64,000 nucleotides of DNA, taken from a virus. Of this stretch, positions 35,332 to 42,358 are shown piece by piece (the first letter of the stretch is position 1; each line of letters begins with the position of its first letter). Position numbers and translations under genes: made by a program. A model generated the notes under the pieces. That model searched no databases, had not been told where the DNA came from, and saw only the letters and a list, made by a program, of their open reading frames with translations. The DNA lies in the IMG/VR virus record IMGVR_UViG_3300048839_001082, positions 1 through 64,000 of that record; one strand, written 5' to 3'.

Positions 35332-35628
35332 ATGACGAAGTACATCGGAAATGCGTTTTCTCTGGCGATGGTCCGCGATGAGGATCTAAATAAGGTCTTC
35401 ATGGTCCCTTGCATGGAGCCTGATAGTCGTGAGTGTGTGTCCGTGGTTGGACACGCGGATACGGCGGCCATGCTGGGTGTTGCCTTCAATCGGGTCAGTC
35501 TTCAACTCGAGCCTGGCGACGAACTTTATGTTGCCCAGTATCAAGGAGGACGGCTTCCTGAGGGTGCCACAACGTTGCCGGAGGGTAGTAGTTTCCGGTG
35601 GATCCTTGTTAGTGTTAGAGATTTTTAA
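35332..35628 (+). CDS. Hypothetical protein, 98 aa
   Basis: AAGGAG precedes the ATG with ideal spacing. The protein is soluble with mixed alpha/beta texture (NAFSLAMVRDEDLNKVFM and VSLQLEPGDELYVAQYQG) and balanced codons. No family is recognised. It heads a three-gene group tied by AAGGAG sites. Confidence 0.7.
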   Translation: MTKYIGNAFSLAMVRDEDLNKVFMVPCMEPDSRECVSVVGHADTAAMLGVAFNRVSLQLEPGDELYVAQYQGGRLPEGATTLPEGSSFRWILVSVRDF

Positions 35629-35637
35629 GGAGAGCAC

Positions 35638-35814
35638 ATGCAAATGCACATCGGGCAAATGTCCAAGCCGAAAGGCACAATGAAATCTCCCGCTCAAATG
35701 CGAGAGATGTCCGAGGCTCTGAATAAGAGTATTAGGAAACATGCGATGGACAATCATTGGGGAAGCCAACCAACGACATTTCCTGAAACAACCCGTAACC
35801 AACGAAAGGACTGA
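35638..35814 (+). CDS. Small hypothetical protein, 58 aa
   Basis: AAGGAG lies just upstream of the ATG. The peptide is Met-rich and basic (MQMHIGQMSKPKGTMKSPAQ) and ends TTRNQRKD. Its stop overlaps the next start region (TGATGATG). No family is recognised; the strong site and tight spacing make it a likely gene. Confidence 0.65.
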   Translation: MQMHIGQMSKPKGTMKSPAQMREMSEALNKSIRKHAMDNHWGSQPTTFPETTRNQRKD

Positions 35815-35816
35815 TG

Positions 35817-36083
35817 ATGTCAAACGACAAGAACCTCGGTAAGTTCATGGCCAAGATCGCCATGTCTGCCGATGAGGCGACCAAGGAAAGCATTCGTGCT
35901 TTCCAGGAAGAGCTCAAGCAGCGCAATCAGGAGATGATCCTGAACAAGCTGAGGGAGGTCCACACGTTGATTGAACGTCAGGTGCAGAACTTGCGTGCGT
36001 TGCGTGCACGCGAAAAGACTCATCTGGCTGAGATTCGTCGTCTGGAGGACTTGGCGAACAGCATCGTCTCCGGTAAGGAGTGA
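35817..36083 (+). CDS. Coiled-coil protein, 88 aa
   Basis: The ATG at 35817 has AAAGGA 6 bases upstream; the ATG at 35814 is also possible but closer. The protein is almost all charged helix (ESIRAFQEELKQRNQEMILN and LRALRAREKTHLAEIRRLED), a likely dimeric coiled coil. No family is recognised. Confidence 0.7.
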   Translation: MSNDKNLGKFMAKIAMSADEATKESIRAFQEELKQRNQEMILNKLREVHTLIERQVQNLRALRAREKTHLAEIRRLEDLANSIVSGKE

Positions 36084-36406
36084 TGTTGCGCGGGGCATAC
36101 CGATGATCGGCACCGCGTTATAAATAAGTCGTGAAACGGTACGTAACGGTTCTCACGGACCGTTCGTCTATGCTATATTAAATTAAACTTTATAGGGTAT
36201 AGCTTGAGTCTTGATGACCAAAAAGCCGCCCCTCGCCTTGTGCAAAATCTCAATCCGTCCTCGTGACGGAGGCAGCCACCCCGTACAATCTTTATGGTCC
36301 TTTATCAGAACTATAATAGATGAAAAGGTGGAACCACTGCCTTAAGCGTCCCAAGTGGATTCTTAAGGCAGTGCAATTGTGCTCTGCAACGACCAATGGA
36401 GTCGAT
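36084..36406 (+). other. Noncoding stretch with several hairpins
   Basis: I see no gene. Hairpins include GCTATA/TATAGC (near 36173-36208), TCCGTC/GACGGA (near 36254-36270), and a 12-bp perfect stem CACTGCCTTAAG (36335-36346) with CTTAAGGCAGTG (36362-36373). CTATAATAG at 36311-36319 resembles a sigma70 -10 element, but no good -35 is seen. Confidence 0.6.
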
Positions 36407-36499
36407 ATGCTCGTACGTCTGAAGAGTGACCGGAGTGTTGTAACCTGGATGTCCATTGAGCATTTGGAACATCTGTGGCATCGGTGGGAACCTGCGTAA
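36407..36499 (+). CDS. Small peptide, 30 aa
   Basis: TGGAG lies 5 bases before the ATG. The peptide MLVRLKSDRSVVTWMSIEHL is followed by a His/Trp-rich end and stops inside a hairpin CCTGCGT/ACGCAGG. It is short, so the call rests on the ribosome binding site and the otherwise noncoding context. Confidence 0.45.
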   Translation: MLVRLKSDRSVVTWMSIEHLEHLWHRWEPA

Positions 36500-36573
36500 T
36501 TAACGCAGGAAGCTGATAGTTAGGGCATCGATCAAAAGTCGGTGCCTTAAAATCAGTTTAACAAGGAGACTGT

Positions 36574-36807
36574 ATGGATTCAAGAGAGACTGCCCATTTT
36601 GTGGAAGGTGCGATGATGGAGTACTATCGTCGCAACGAATGGAATCCTGAAGACTATACTCGGTATACTCAGGAAACGATCAATAAGGTCTGGAGGTATC
36701 TGACTCAACCGAGTCAAACCATTGATGCGTCTTACACGGATATTCAAGCGCACATCGCGCTCGAAGCAGGTAAGATTCATTTTCCGCAAAGTCTCAAGCG
36801 CCGCTAG
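36574..36807 (+). CDS. Hypothetical protein, 77 aa
   Basis: AAGGAG precedes the ATG. The protein is helical and charged (HFVEGAMMEYYRRNEWNPED). The last ten bases, stop codon included, are also the 5' end of the tRNA-Arg gene, so message and tRNA processing compete for one transcript. No family is recognised. Confidence 0.65.
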   Translation: MDSRETAHFVEGAMMEYYRRNEWNPEDYTRYTQETINKVWRYLTQPSQTIDASYTDIQAHIALEAGKIHFPQSLKRR

Positions 36808-36873
36808 CTCAGGGGATAGAGCAACGGCCTTCTAAGCCGTAGGCCGCTGGTTCGAATCCAGCGCGGTGCGCCA
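36798..36873 (+). tRNA. tRNA-Arg(TCT)
   Basis: A 76-base cloverleaf: acceptor GCGCCGC with GCGGTGC, anticodon arm with loop CTTCTAA (anticodon TCT at 36831-36833), T arm GCTGG-TTCGAAT-CCAGC, and an encoded CCA at 36871-36873. It reads AGA/AGG, codons common in this AT-rich phage. Confidence 0.95.
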
Positions 36874-36876
36874 GTT

Positions 36877-36966
36877 AACGAACGATGAGATGACGGGTTA
36901 GCGCCGTCATTGGTCAGAAGACTCCTTTCTCCGTAAACGCTGCTTCATGCGAGCTCATCGTTCGTT
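36877..36966 (+). ncRNA. Structured RNA candidate with multi-arm fold
   Basis: A perfect 13-bp outer helix AACGAACGATGAG (36877-36889) with CTCATCGTTCGTT (36954-36966) encloses ATGACGG/CCGTCAT and smaller arms (AGAA/TTCT, CGC/GCG), giving a cloverleaf-like 90-base element 3 bases after the tRNA CCA. No T run follows, so it is not a simple terminator. Confidence 0.5.
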
Positions 36967-37200
36967 ATTCTAACTGTCCTGCTCGGATACGTCCCTGAGA
37001 GTATTGGACGAAAGGCATTAAAAGCAGCTGAGACTTGGTTGCAACTCATGAGGCAGCTGTGCTATAAGTCGATCGAAATCTGGGAAGAGCCGGGATGTCT
37101 GTGTCCCGTAGTAAGAAAACAGAATAGGTTGAGACTGTACTGCCGAACCAGTACGCCGGAAGGACAGTAACCGGCATCCTACAATTGCATGGAGAATGAT
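36967..37200 (+). other. Noncoding stretch, 234 bases
   Basis: No gene is supported. It holds hairpins GTACTG/CAGTAC (near 37135-37155) and GCCGG/CCGGC (37155-37175); the latter shares its GTAACCGGC arm with the terminator at 35281. Confidence 0.55.
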
Positions 37201-37509
37201 GTGACAGATTTCAGTAAACCTTTTGTTGTAAATTCGAATCCGTTCGGCTCTTTCGGAAGGGACTTTGAGAAGCTCGTTCCGAGACTCGAAGACATTCCTG
37301 AAGATTTCGATAATAAGCGTAAGTGGGAGGAGTGGCAGTCTGAATGGTTTTTCTCAGGTCTGACACCGACTCCGACACCTCGCCCTGGAATTGATGTCGA
37401 TTTGGCATTGCGACATCTCGCCGCAATTCAGCGTTCGTGGGAACCAAAGCACGAGCACAAGCAGATCTACGTAGCCTATCTTGCCAGTCTCTGGTTTGAA
37501 CATCCTTGA
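37201..37509 (+). CDS. Hypothetical protein, 102 aa
   Basis: I start at the GTG 37201 because GGAG lies 6 bases upstream; an in-frame ATG at 37189 has no site. The protein is acidic and Trp/Pro-rich (RKWEEWQSEWFFSGLTPTPT). No family is recognised. It begins a two-gene pair before the pilin-like peptide. Confidence 0.65.
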   Translation: MTDFSKPFVVNSNPFGSFGRDFEKLVPRLEDIPEDFDNKRKWEEWQSEWFFSGLTPTPTPRPGIDVDLALRHLAAIQRSWEPKHEHKQIYVAYLASLWFEHP

Positions 37510-37520
37510 AAGGAATTATT

Positions 37521-37856
37521 ATGATGAACACTGAAATGTTGGCCGCTTTTGAATCCGCCAAAAATGAAATTCAGAGAATTCTGGAAGACTGTGAAAAGAC
37601 GAGAGGTAAGAAATTCCGGGTGTATGTCGAACTGATGCAAACGCTGACACTGCTCTTTCAGTCCGGTGGAGTTGGGACCGGAATTCTCACCGCAAAAACG
37701 GCTGAAGTTTGCGGAGCAATCAGCGTGGAACTCGGCCTCAGTGATGCGGACAGCCGAGAAGCATTGAATATCGTGAGATCTCTCGAAAAGATCGGCAAAG
37801 AATTGGGAGATAAATTGTCACTTGCCCGAGCGGACGGTGTGTCCAATTTGAACTAA
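37521..37856 (+). CDS. Hypothetical helical protein, 111 aa
   Basis: AGGA lies 6 bases before the ATG at 37521. The protein is all-helical with an N-terminal charged part (FESAKNEIQRILEDCEKTRG) and a small-residue-rich middle (SGGVGTGILTAKTAEVCGAI). No family is recognised. Confidence 0.65.
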   Translation: MMNTEMLAAFESAKNEIQRILEDCEKTRGKKFRVYVELMQTLTLLFQSGGVGTGILTAKTAEVCGAISVELGLSDADSREALNIVRSLEKIGKELGDKLSLARADGVSNLN

Positions 37857-37867
37857 AGAAGGCAATC

Positions 37868-37981
37868 ATGAACAAACAAAAAGGTTTCACGATTTTTGAG
37901 TTGATCGCAGCACTCGCCACTGTGGGTATTTTCAGTGTTGTAGCTTACGTGTTATTTCATTTCATCAGCAAGTTCTGGTGA
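37868..37981 (+). CDS. Type IV prepilin-like membrane peptide, 37 aa
   Basis: GAAGG precedes the ATG by 6 bases. The peptide starts MNKQKG and continues FTIFELIAALATVGIFSVV with a short end YVLFHFISKFW. That is the class III prepilin signature: basic leader, Gly at the cleavage site, Phe+1, Thr+2, Glu+5 and then a hydrophobic helix. If processed by a host prepilin peptidase it would give a 31-residue protein that is only the pilin N-terminal helix, lacking any globular head. It may act on the host type IV pilus or type II secretion machinery; this is inference. Confidence 0.7.
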   Translation: MNKQKGFTIFELIAALATVGIFSVVAYVLFHFISKFW

Positions 37982-37986
37982 TTCGA

Positions 37987-38063
37987 GGGCCGTTAGCTCA
38001 GTCGGTAAGAGCAGCGGACTCATAATCCGTTGGTCGTTGGTTCAAGTCCAACACGGCCTACCA
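37987..38063 (+). tRNA. tRNA-Ile2(CAT), reading AUA
   Basis: A 77-base cloverleaf with acceptor GGGCCGT/ACGGCCT, anticodon loop CTCATAA (CAT at 38021-38023) and an encoded CCA. The anticodon-to-T-arm region resembles E. coli tRNA-Ile(CAT), not elongator tRNA-Met, so after lysidine modification it should decode AUA. The isotype is inferred from similarity to that known tRNA. Confidence 0.85.
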
Positions 38064-38078
38064 ATAAGGAGATAGTTC

Positions 38079-38198
38079 TTGAAAGAGCTCTACAAACCCT
38101 TAACCGAAAAGGAAGAAAAACTCGGTGTGATACTAAGGGCCATCACTGTTGTTGGGCTCACGGTTTTTTGGGCTTTTGTAATTGCATATCAATTTTAA
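38079..38198 (+). CDS. Small membrane protein with TTG start, 39 aa
   Basis: AAGGAG (38066-38071) lies 7 bases before a TTG; no ATG is available in the frame. The peptide has a charged N-terminus (KELYKPLTEKEEKLG) and one transmembrane segment (AITVVGLTVFWAFVIAY). No family is recognised. Confidence 0.6.
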   Translation: MKELYKPLTEKEEKLGVILRAITVVGLTVFWAFVIAYQF

Positions 38199-38257
38199 AC
38201 AGCGCGTAAATCAGTATCTTATATGAAGAGATCCCTCTTCTAACTTTGGAGTAAAAG

Positions 38258-38557
38258 ATGACCTCTTTCCAATGGATCAGTTTGTTGGTGACATTCACGA
38301 TCAGTTACATTTACGGATTTGTGTTGAGCATTTTCTTCATGAGTCTGTTCCTGAGCATTGGTGTGGAAGCATTGGCGGCGGTGCTTTTGGCGACCGGCGC
38401 GACCTTCCTTGTCACTCTCGGAACGATCAACCCACTCATGACAGTTTGTGAGAATGCTTCGACACTCGCTTACAGTGCATACGATAACATCCGAAAGGGT
38501 GTGAAGAGTCTTCGGAAGTCTCCGAAGAAGGATAACGTATTTATTCTCAACTTTTGA
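38258..38557 (+). CDS. Membrane protein, 99 aa
   Basis: GGAG precedes the ATG. Two or three hydrophobic segments (ISLLVTFTISYIYGFVLSIF, then VEALAAVLLATGATFLVTLG) are followed by a basic cytoplasmic-type tail (KKVKSL-like, ending KDNVFILNF). It is the first of three adjacent membrane genes. No family is recognised. Confidence 0.65.
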   Translation: MTSFQWISLLVTFTISYIYGFVLSIFFMSLFLSIGVEALAAVLLATGATFLVTLGTINPLMTVCENASTLAYSAYDNIRKGVKSLRKSPKKDNVFILNF

Positions 38558-38567
38558 AGGAGATGTC

Positions 38568-38813
38568 ATGTTCAAGACTATTGTTAATTTTCTCTTCAGT
38601 GGCCTGAGTTTCGCATGGTTCGTTCTGCTTCTCGGTGGGCTGATCACCATGTTGACCGCGCCTTCGCTGTTCGGTTTCGTGCTCGTCACGGCGGGTGCGT
38701 TGGCCACCCTCAAACTGGCCGTGGCAATCGCGTTCGGTGTCGGCGGCTTGCTCGGCGCCGGTGCGCATTATCTACGGCGGCGTTTGACAGGGCATAAGTT
38801 CGAGCAAGTATGA
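38568..38813 (+). CDS. Membrane protein, 81 aa (paralogue pair, member 1)
   Basis: AAGGAG precedes the ATG. Two transmembrane helices (FAWFVLLLGGLITMLTAPSL and LVTAGALATLKLAVAIAFGV) are followed by LRRRLTG. It shares the pattern L-x3-AP-x3-GF-x3-TA-x3-AT...AF-x-V...LR-x-[RK] with the next protein, indicating duplication. Codons are much GC-richer than in the sister gene. Confidence 0.65.
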   Translation: MFKTIVNFLFSGLSFAWFVLLLGGLITMLTAPSLFGFVLVTAGALATLKLAVAIAFGVGGLLGAGAHYLRRRLTGHKFEQV

Positions 38814-39037
38814 TCGCATCTTTAAAACGTGCGGTGCTGGCCATGACAGTAGTGCTGTTTATCGGAATGCTTTTAGCGTTCTTTAGTGCACCTGTTTTCT
38901 TAGGGTTCACTATCATAACAGCCTCTGTCGTGGCCACAGTGACCACATATGCTCTGCTGGCATTTACAGTTACCTTCCTTTGGGAATGGTTGAGGAAAAA
39001 GAATGCAAAACATTCAAACAATCAATCGACCGCCTGA
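38810..39037 (+). CDS. Membrane protein, 75 aa (paralogue pair, member 2)
   Basis: It starts within the stop of its paralogue (ATGA). Two transmembrane helices (MTVVLFIGMLLAFFSAPVFL and IITASVVATVTTYALLAFTV) are followed by LRKKNAKHS. It is clearly similar to the preceding product but is encoded with AT-richer codons. No family is recognised. Confidence 0.65.
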   Translation: MIASLKRAVLAMTVVLFIGMLLAFFSAPVFLGFTIITASVVATVTTYALLAFTVTFLWEWLRKKNAKHSNNQSTA

Positions 39038-39302
39038 AATACTGGTAGAAGGATTCTTTGCAACGCGCAAAGATTATCCAGATATCAGTAAGCAATTTTT
39101 GGATGAGCAATCGTTCAAACAGAGTGTGAGAAGATTTACTGCTGATGATCTATACATTACAGACATAGAAAAACTAAAAGGAAATCTTTTGAATGCAATC
39201 GAGGTAGTAGGTGTTATACAGCTGTCAGGGTCGCTCATCCCATTCTTCGTCACGAAGGAAAAAGCAAAACAATTGCGAATGTTGATTGGTAGACGGAGTT
39301 GA
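39003..39302 (+). CDS. Hypothetical protein, 99 aa
   Basis: The ATG lies 35 bases inside the preceding gene, with GAGGA upstream. The protein is soluble (KSF-type basic patches, FTADDLYITDIEKLKGNLLN) and ends AKQLRMLIGRRS. No family is recognised. A strong terminator follows. Confidence 0.6.
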   Translation: MQNIQTINRPPEILVEGFFATRKDYPDISKQFLDEQSFKQSVRRFTADDLYITDIEKLKGNLLNAIEVVGVIQLSGSLIPFFVTKEKAKQLRMLIGRRS

Positions 39303-39311
39303 TAAAATAAA

Positions 39312-39362
39312 CTACCAAGCACCTTAAAAAGGTGCTTGGTAGAGTTCCCTATTTTTTTTTTT
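39312..39362 (+). terminator. Strong rho-independent terminator
   Basis: A perfect 14-bp stem CTACCAAGCACCTT (39312-39325) with AAGGTGCTTGGTAG (39329-39342), a 3-base loop, and 11 T at 39352-39362 after a 9-base gap. It closes the small-gene block before the polymerase gene. Confidence 0.85.
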
Positions 39363-39374
39363 CGAAAGGGCAAT

Positions 39375-39512
39375 GTGAGCGAGAATGAAATCAAGGGCGT
39401 GCATTTTTTGATGATTGTGATTACCTTGATTGTTCTTTCTCCTTTGTCATTTGAAATGTCGGTATTAGTGTCGATTTTAATCTATATGTATCAGAAAGAA
39501 ATGACCAAATGA
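39375..39512 (+). CDS. Small membrane protein with GTG start, 45 aa
   Basis: AAAGGG lies 4 bases before the GTG; the overlapping ATG at 39373 is followed at once by a stop. The peptide has one long hydrophobic segment (FLMIVITLIVLSPLSFEMSV) and a short basic end. No family is recognised. Confidence 0.5.
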   Translation: MSENEIKGVHFLMIVITLIVLSPLSFEMSVLVSILIYMYQKEMTK

Positions 39513-39574
39513 AAATTTTGATCTTGCTGTTTTTATTGTATGTAATTCCAAAAATTGTCAGTAAACTTAAATAA
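39509..39574 (+). CDS. Possible 21-aa hydrophobic peptide
   Basis: The start overlaps the preceding stop (ATGA). The frame MKILILLFLLYVIPKIVSKL is a single membrane helix with a basic end. The only support is the coupled start and the recurrence of such peptides in this block. Confidence 0.3.
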   Translation: MKILILLFLLYVIPKIVSKLK

Positions 39575-39594
39575 ATTGTAAATCAGGAGTCGTC

Positions 39595-42351
39595 TTGAAA
39601 TCGAGAGTAGTGGCTTCATTGACTCGGAGAATTACCACTGAAGCTGTTCTGCAAGCTCAGTTACGATTCTTAAAAGAGCATGATGTGAACTCTTATGTAA
39701 ATACTGTAATTTCTACATTATACTTGTACACAAGACCTAAAAAGGGTTACGAAACAACTTCTGTTTACATGGCTGAATTGATTTCTGCCTTGGGTCATGG
39801 TGTGCGAACAAAACTTAAGCTCAAAAGAGACTCCAATGCCGCTGCTAAACTAGGTGCATTTTTATTATATACATTCGAAGAACTTGGTTATATAAAAGTG
39901 ATATTGGGTGTGGGAACGAGACACGCCACTTATATCGTGACTGTAACCAATGACAATGCAATAGTATCGATGTGGAGTGCGATGGAAGCTTCTCATATTG
40001 AGAAATTACCGTCCGGAACTCCATATGCTCCTTGGACCAGCACAAAACATAATGCTGGAATTCGAATGGTGAAGACTAATGATAAAGGAGTACTTGATAA
40101 AATCGCTCCTGAAACTCATCCAATTTTATTCAATGTACTTAACAAAGCTCAAGCCGTCGGTTGGAGAATTCATAAAGAGATTTACGACCTTCATGCATGG
40201 GCGCTAAGGAATAAAACGGATGCATTTGCCGATATTTGGGAACAACAAAATCCCGAAGCGAAGGCTACGAAAATAAGAGAAGTTAAAGCCATCGGCGAAA
40301 TGGCAAAGAAGTTTCTTAACAGTCCAATATATCATCTCTATTATTATGATTTTCGTGGTAGGAAATACACGAATACAGCTTATTTACATGAACAGGGTAA
40401 TGATCTGGCCAGAGCTTTACTCCAAAGAATTGACGAGAAGAAAATAGGCAGAGCAGGTTATTGGTGGATGCTGGTATCAATTGCGTCAAATTGGGGTGGT
40501 GATTCTGGCAGACTTGATGGACTAAAAACTGATAAGATTCCCCTTCAAGAACGTTATTTATGGGCGTTAGATAATGAAGATATTTTATTGGCATATGCTG
40601 AAAAGCCTAAGGTACATCAAGGTTGGATGAAGGCTGACAAACCTTGGCAGTTTCTCGCAGGATGCATTGAGCTAAAAAGACTCAGAGAATGGCAGTATCA
40701 ATACGGCAGTGTTAAAAACCCATTTGAAGATTATAATTATGAATCTCACATGGAAGCCTACATTGATGGTAGCAATAATGGTTCTCAACATCTGGCTGCT
40801 TTGACGCTGGATGAAGTCACGGCGCCTCACGTAAATTTGGTTCCGTTAGAACTTCCAGGAGATCTCTATTCTTATGTGGCCGGACATGTATGGGACCATC
40901 TGCATGAGCTCTTGAAAGATTATCCAGAAGAAGAACGTGAAGACTGTGAAATCTTTATCGATAACTTGATAGAATTGAAGAAGAAGATAACTGCGGCCGA
41001 GCCTAAAAGCGATGTGAGAAGAGAATTAATAGCTTCGATTCAAACTTTTAAAGAGGCTAATCAATATATTCTAGATAAATCTGCCGCGGTGTATTGGTAC
41101 AGGATCGAAGATAATAAGCACAAAAGAAAGATCGTGAAGAGAAACGCGATGACAATTCCGTTGTAAAGGCGGAAGTAAAAGAGGGTGAATTCAGTGGACA
41201 TCCATTCGCTGTGGACAATACTGAGCCGAGCCGTTTAAACGGAAGGTGCAACGACTATCATGTAGGGCAGAAGTCTGCTCGAAGCCCCCTCCACTCCTTG
41301 AGTGATGATATAGTCTGGTCTGCATAGTAATATGCAGCTGTATTAAGCAATTGGTATGAATATGAATTGGAACGAAATCTTTATCTACAACGCAGATGGC
41401 AGTTTAACGAGGCGTTATTCAAATAATCAGCATAATACTGTTGGCTGGATAAATAGTTCAGGTTACAGAGGTGTTGTTAGAACTAAAAATAATAAATTTC
41501 AAGCACGTTTAACGCTAGAAGGTAAAAAGCTTTACTTAGGCTTGTTCGATACGCCCAAGGAAGCTTTTGATTGTGTTGAAACTACACGTAAAGAGTTGTA
41601 CGGCGAATTTGCAACTCTTAGATAAATTGCTTAATACGGGTGAAGATTAACGAACTTCATTGAACACAACGATGGTGGAACAAGTTATGGAATGGGGCAG
41701 CAGATAATTGATGATTCTAGAAAACACGGTATTGACCAGTTACTCTATTTAGAACATAAATGGGGTGCCTTCTTGGGTAGAGCCGTCTTTAATGATTGTC
41801 GATTATCTTTAAAACGCCCTATGAAGCTGTTATCAATTTTTGAAGAAGCCGGAAAGAAAGCCGAGAAACAAGGTAGATTTCTGTCTTGGACAGTGCCTAT
41901 AACAAATTTCCCAGTAGTTCAACACTACACAGAAGGTGTGGTGAAGAAGGTCTGGTGTCAATATGGTCCTCCTAGGGGTCCTCGACTCAGTACAAATTAC
42001 TTCGAAAACACTTACCAAATTTCTATTTCTTTCATCGAAGAACGTGTGCCTTCCCGAAATAAACAATCTCAAGGTGCGAGTCCCAATGCCATTCATAGCT
42101 TAGATGCAGCTCATTTGGCGTTGACCGTTGAAAGATGTGATTTCCCAGTAACTACCATTCATGATAGTTTCGGGTGTTTATTAGCTGACATGCCTGTTTT
42201 GTTCAGGACGGTTAGAGAGACTTTTGTTGAACTTTATAATGCCAATCCGTTAGAGCATTTAATGAAAGACTTAGGCTGCAATATCAATGATGTGGATAGA
42301 GGTACGCTAGATATTTCACTAATACTCGAATCTGAGTATGCATTTTCATAG
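39595..42351 (+). CDS. T7-like single-subunit DNA-dependent RNA polymerase, interrupted by a group I intron
   Basis: Joined from 39595-41161 and 41672-42351, the message encodes 748 residues, shorter than T7 RNA polymerase (883) mainly at the N-terminus. It uses a TTG start with AGGAG 5 bases upstream. Catalytic motifs are DFRGR (D252-R256), motif A YIDGSNNGSQHLAAL (D391), motif B R511/K515 with Y523-G524 restored by splicing (IPYGGTSYGMGQQ), and motif C TTIHDSFG late in exon 2, preceded by NAIHSLDAAH. It should transcribe phage middle or late genes from its own promoters. It is separate from, and only distantly like, the MuF-linked polymerase. Confidence 0.92.
41162..41671 (+). other. Group I intron in the RNA polymerase gene
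   Basis: The 510-base intron follows exon end CCGT (U at 41161) and ends with G at 41671. The guide GCGG at 41169-41172 pairs with CCGU including the U-G wobble; the pairing extends to 6 bp (UUCCGU with GCGGAA). Core blocks GACAATACTGAGCC (41214-41227), GGAAGGTGCAACGACTAT (from 41241) and GATATAGTC (41307-41315) match the second intron. Splicing restores a tyrosine codon T|AT at the catalytic motif B. Confidence 0.9.
41356..41625 (+). CDS. Intron-encoded AP2-domain protein, minimal homing-endonuclease relative
   Basis: The 89-residue product has an N-terminal IFIYNADGSLTRR stretch like those at the start of HNH homing endonucleases, then directly an AP2 DNA-binding domain (YRGVVRTKNNKFQARLTLEG followed by KKLYLGLFDTPKEAFDC). 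The HNH nuclease core that usually lies between is missing, so it probably binds DNA without cutting, or is a decayed homing enzyme. It lies in the 3' part of the intron, downstream of the P7-like block. Confidence 0.72.
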   Translation: MNMNWNEIFIYNADGSLTRRYSNNQHNTVGWINSSGYRGVVRTKNNKFQARLTLEGKKLYLGLFDTPKEAFDCVETTRKELYGEFATLR

Positions 42352-42358
42352 GATCAAA

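Noticed and set aside
36312-36317. TATAAT as a sigma70 promoter -10
   Set aside because: No recognisable -35 at 16-18 bases upstream; the surrounding DNA is hairpin-rich, so I do not call a promoter.
36460-36550. Possible divergent tRNA around a CCTGCG/CGCAGG arm
   Set aside because: An acceptor-like pairing (GGCATC with GGTGCC) exists, but the base before the anticodon is not T and there is no T arm.
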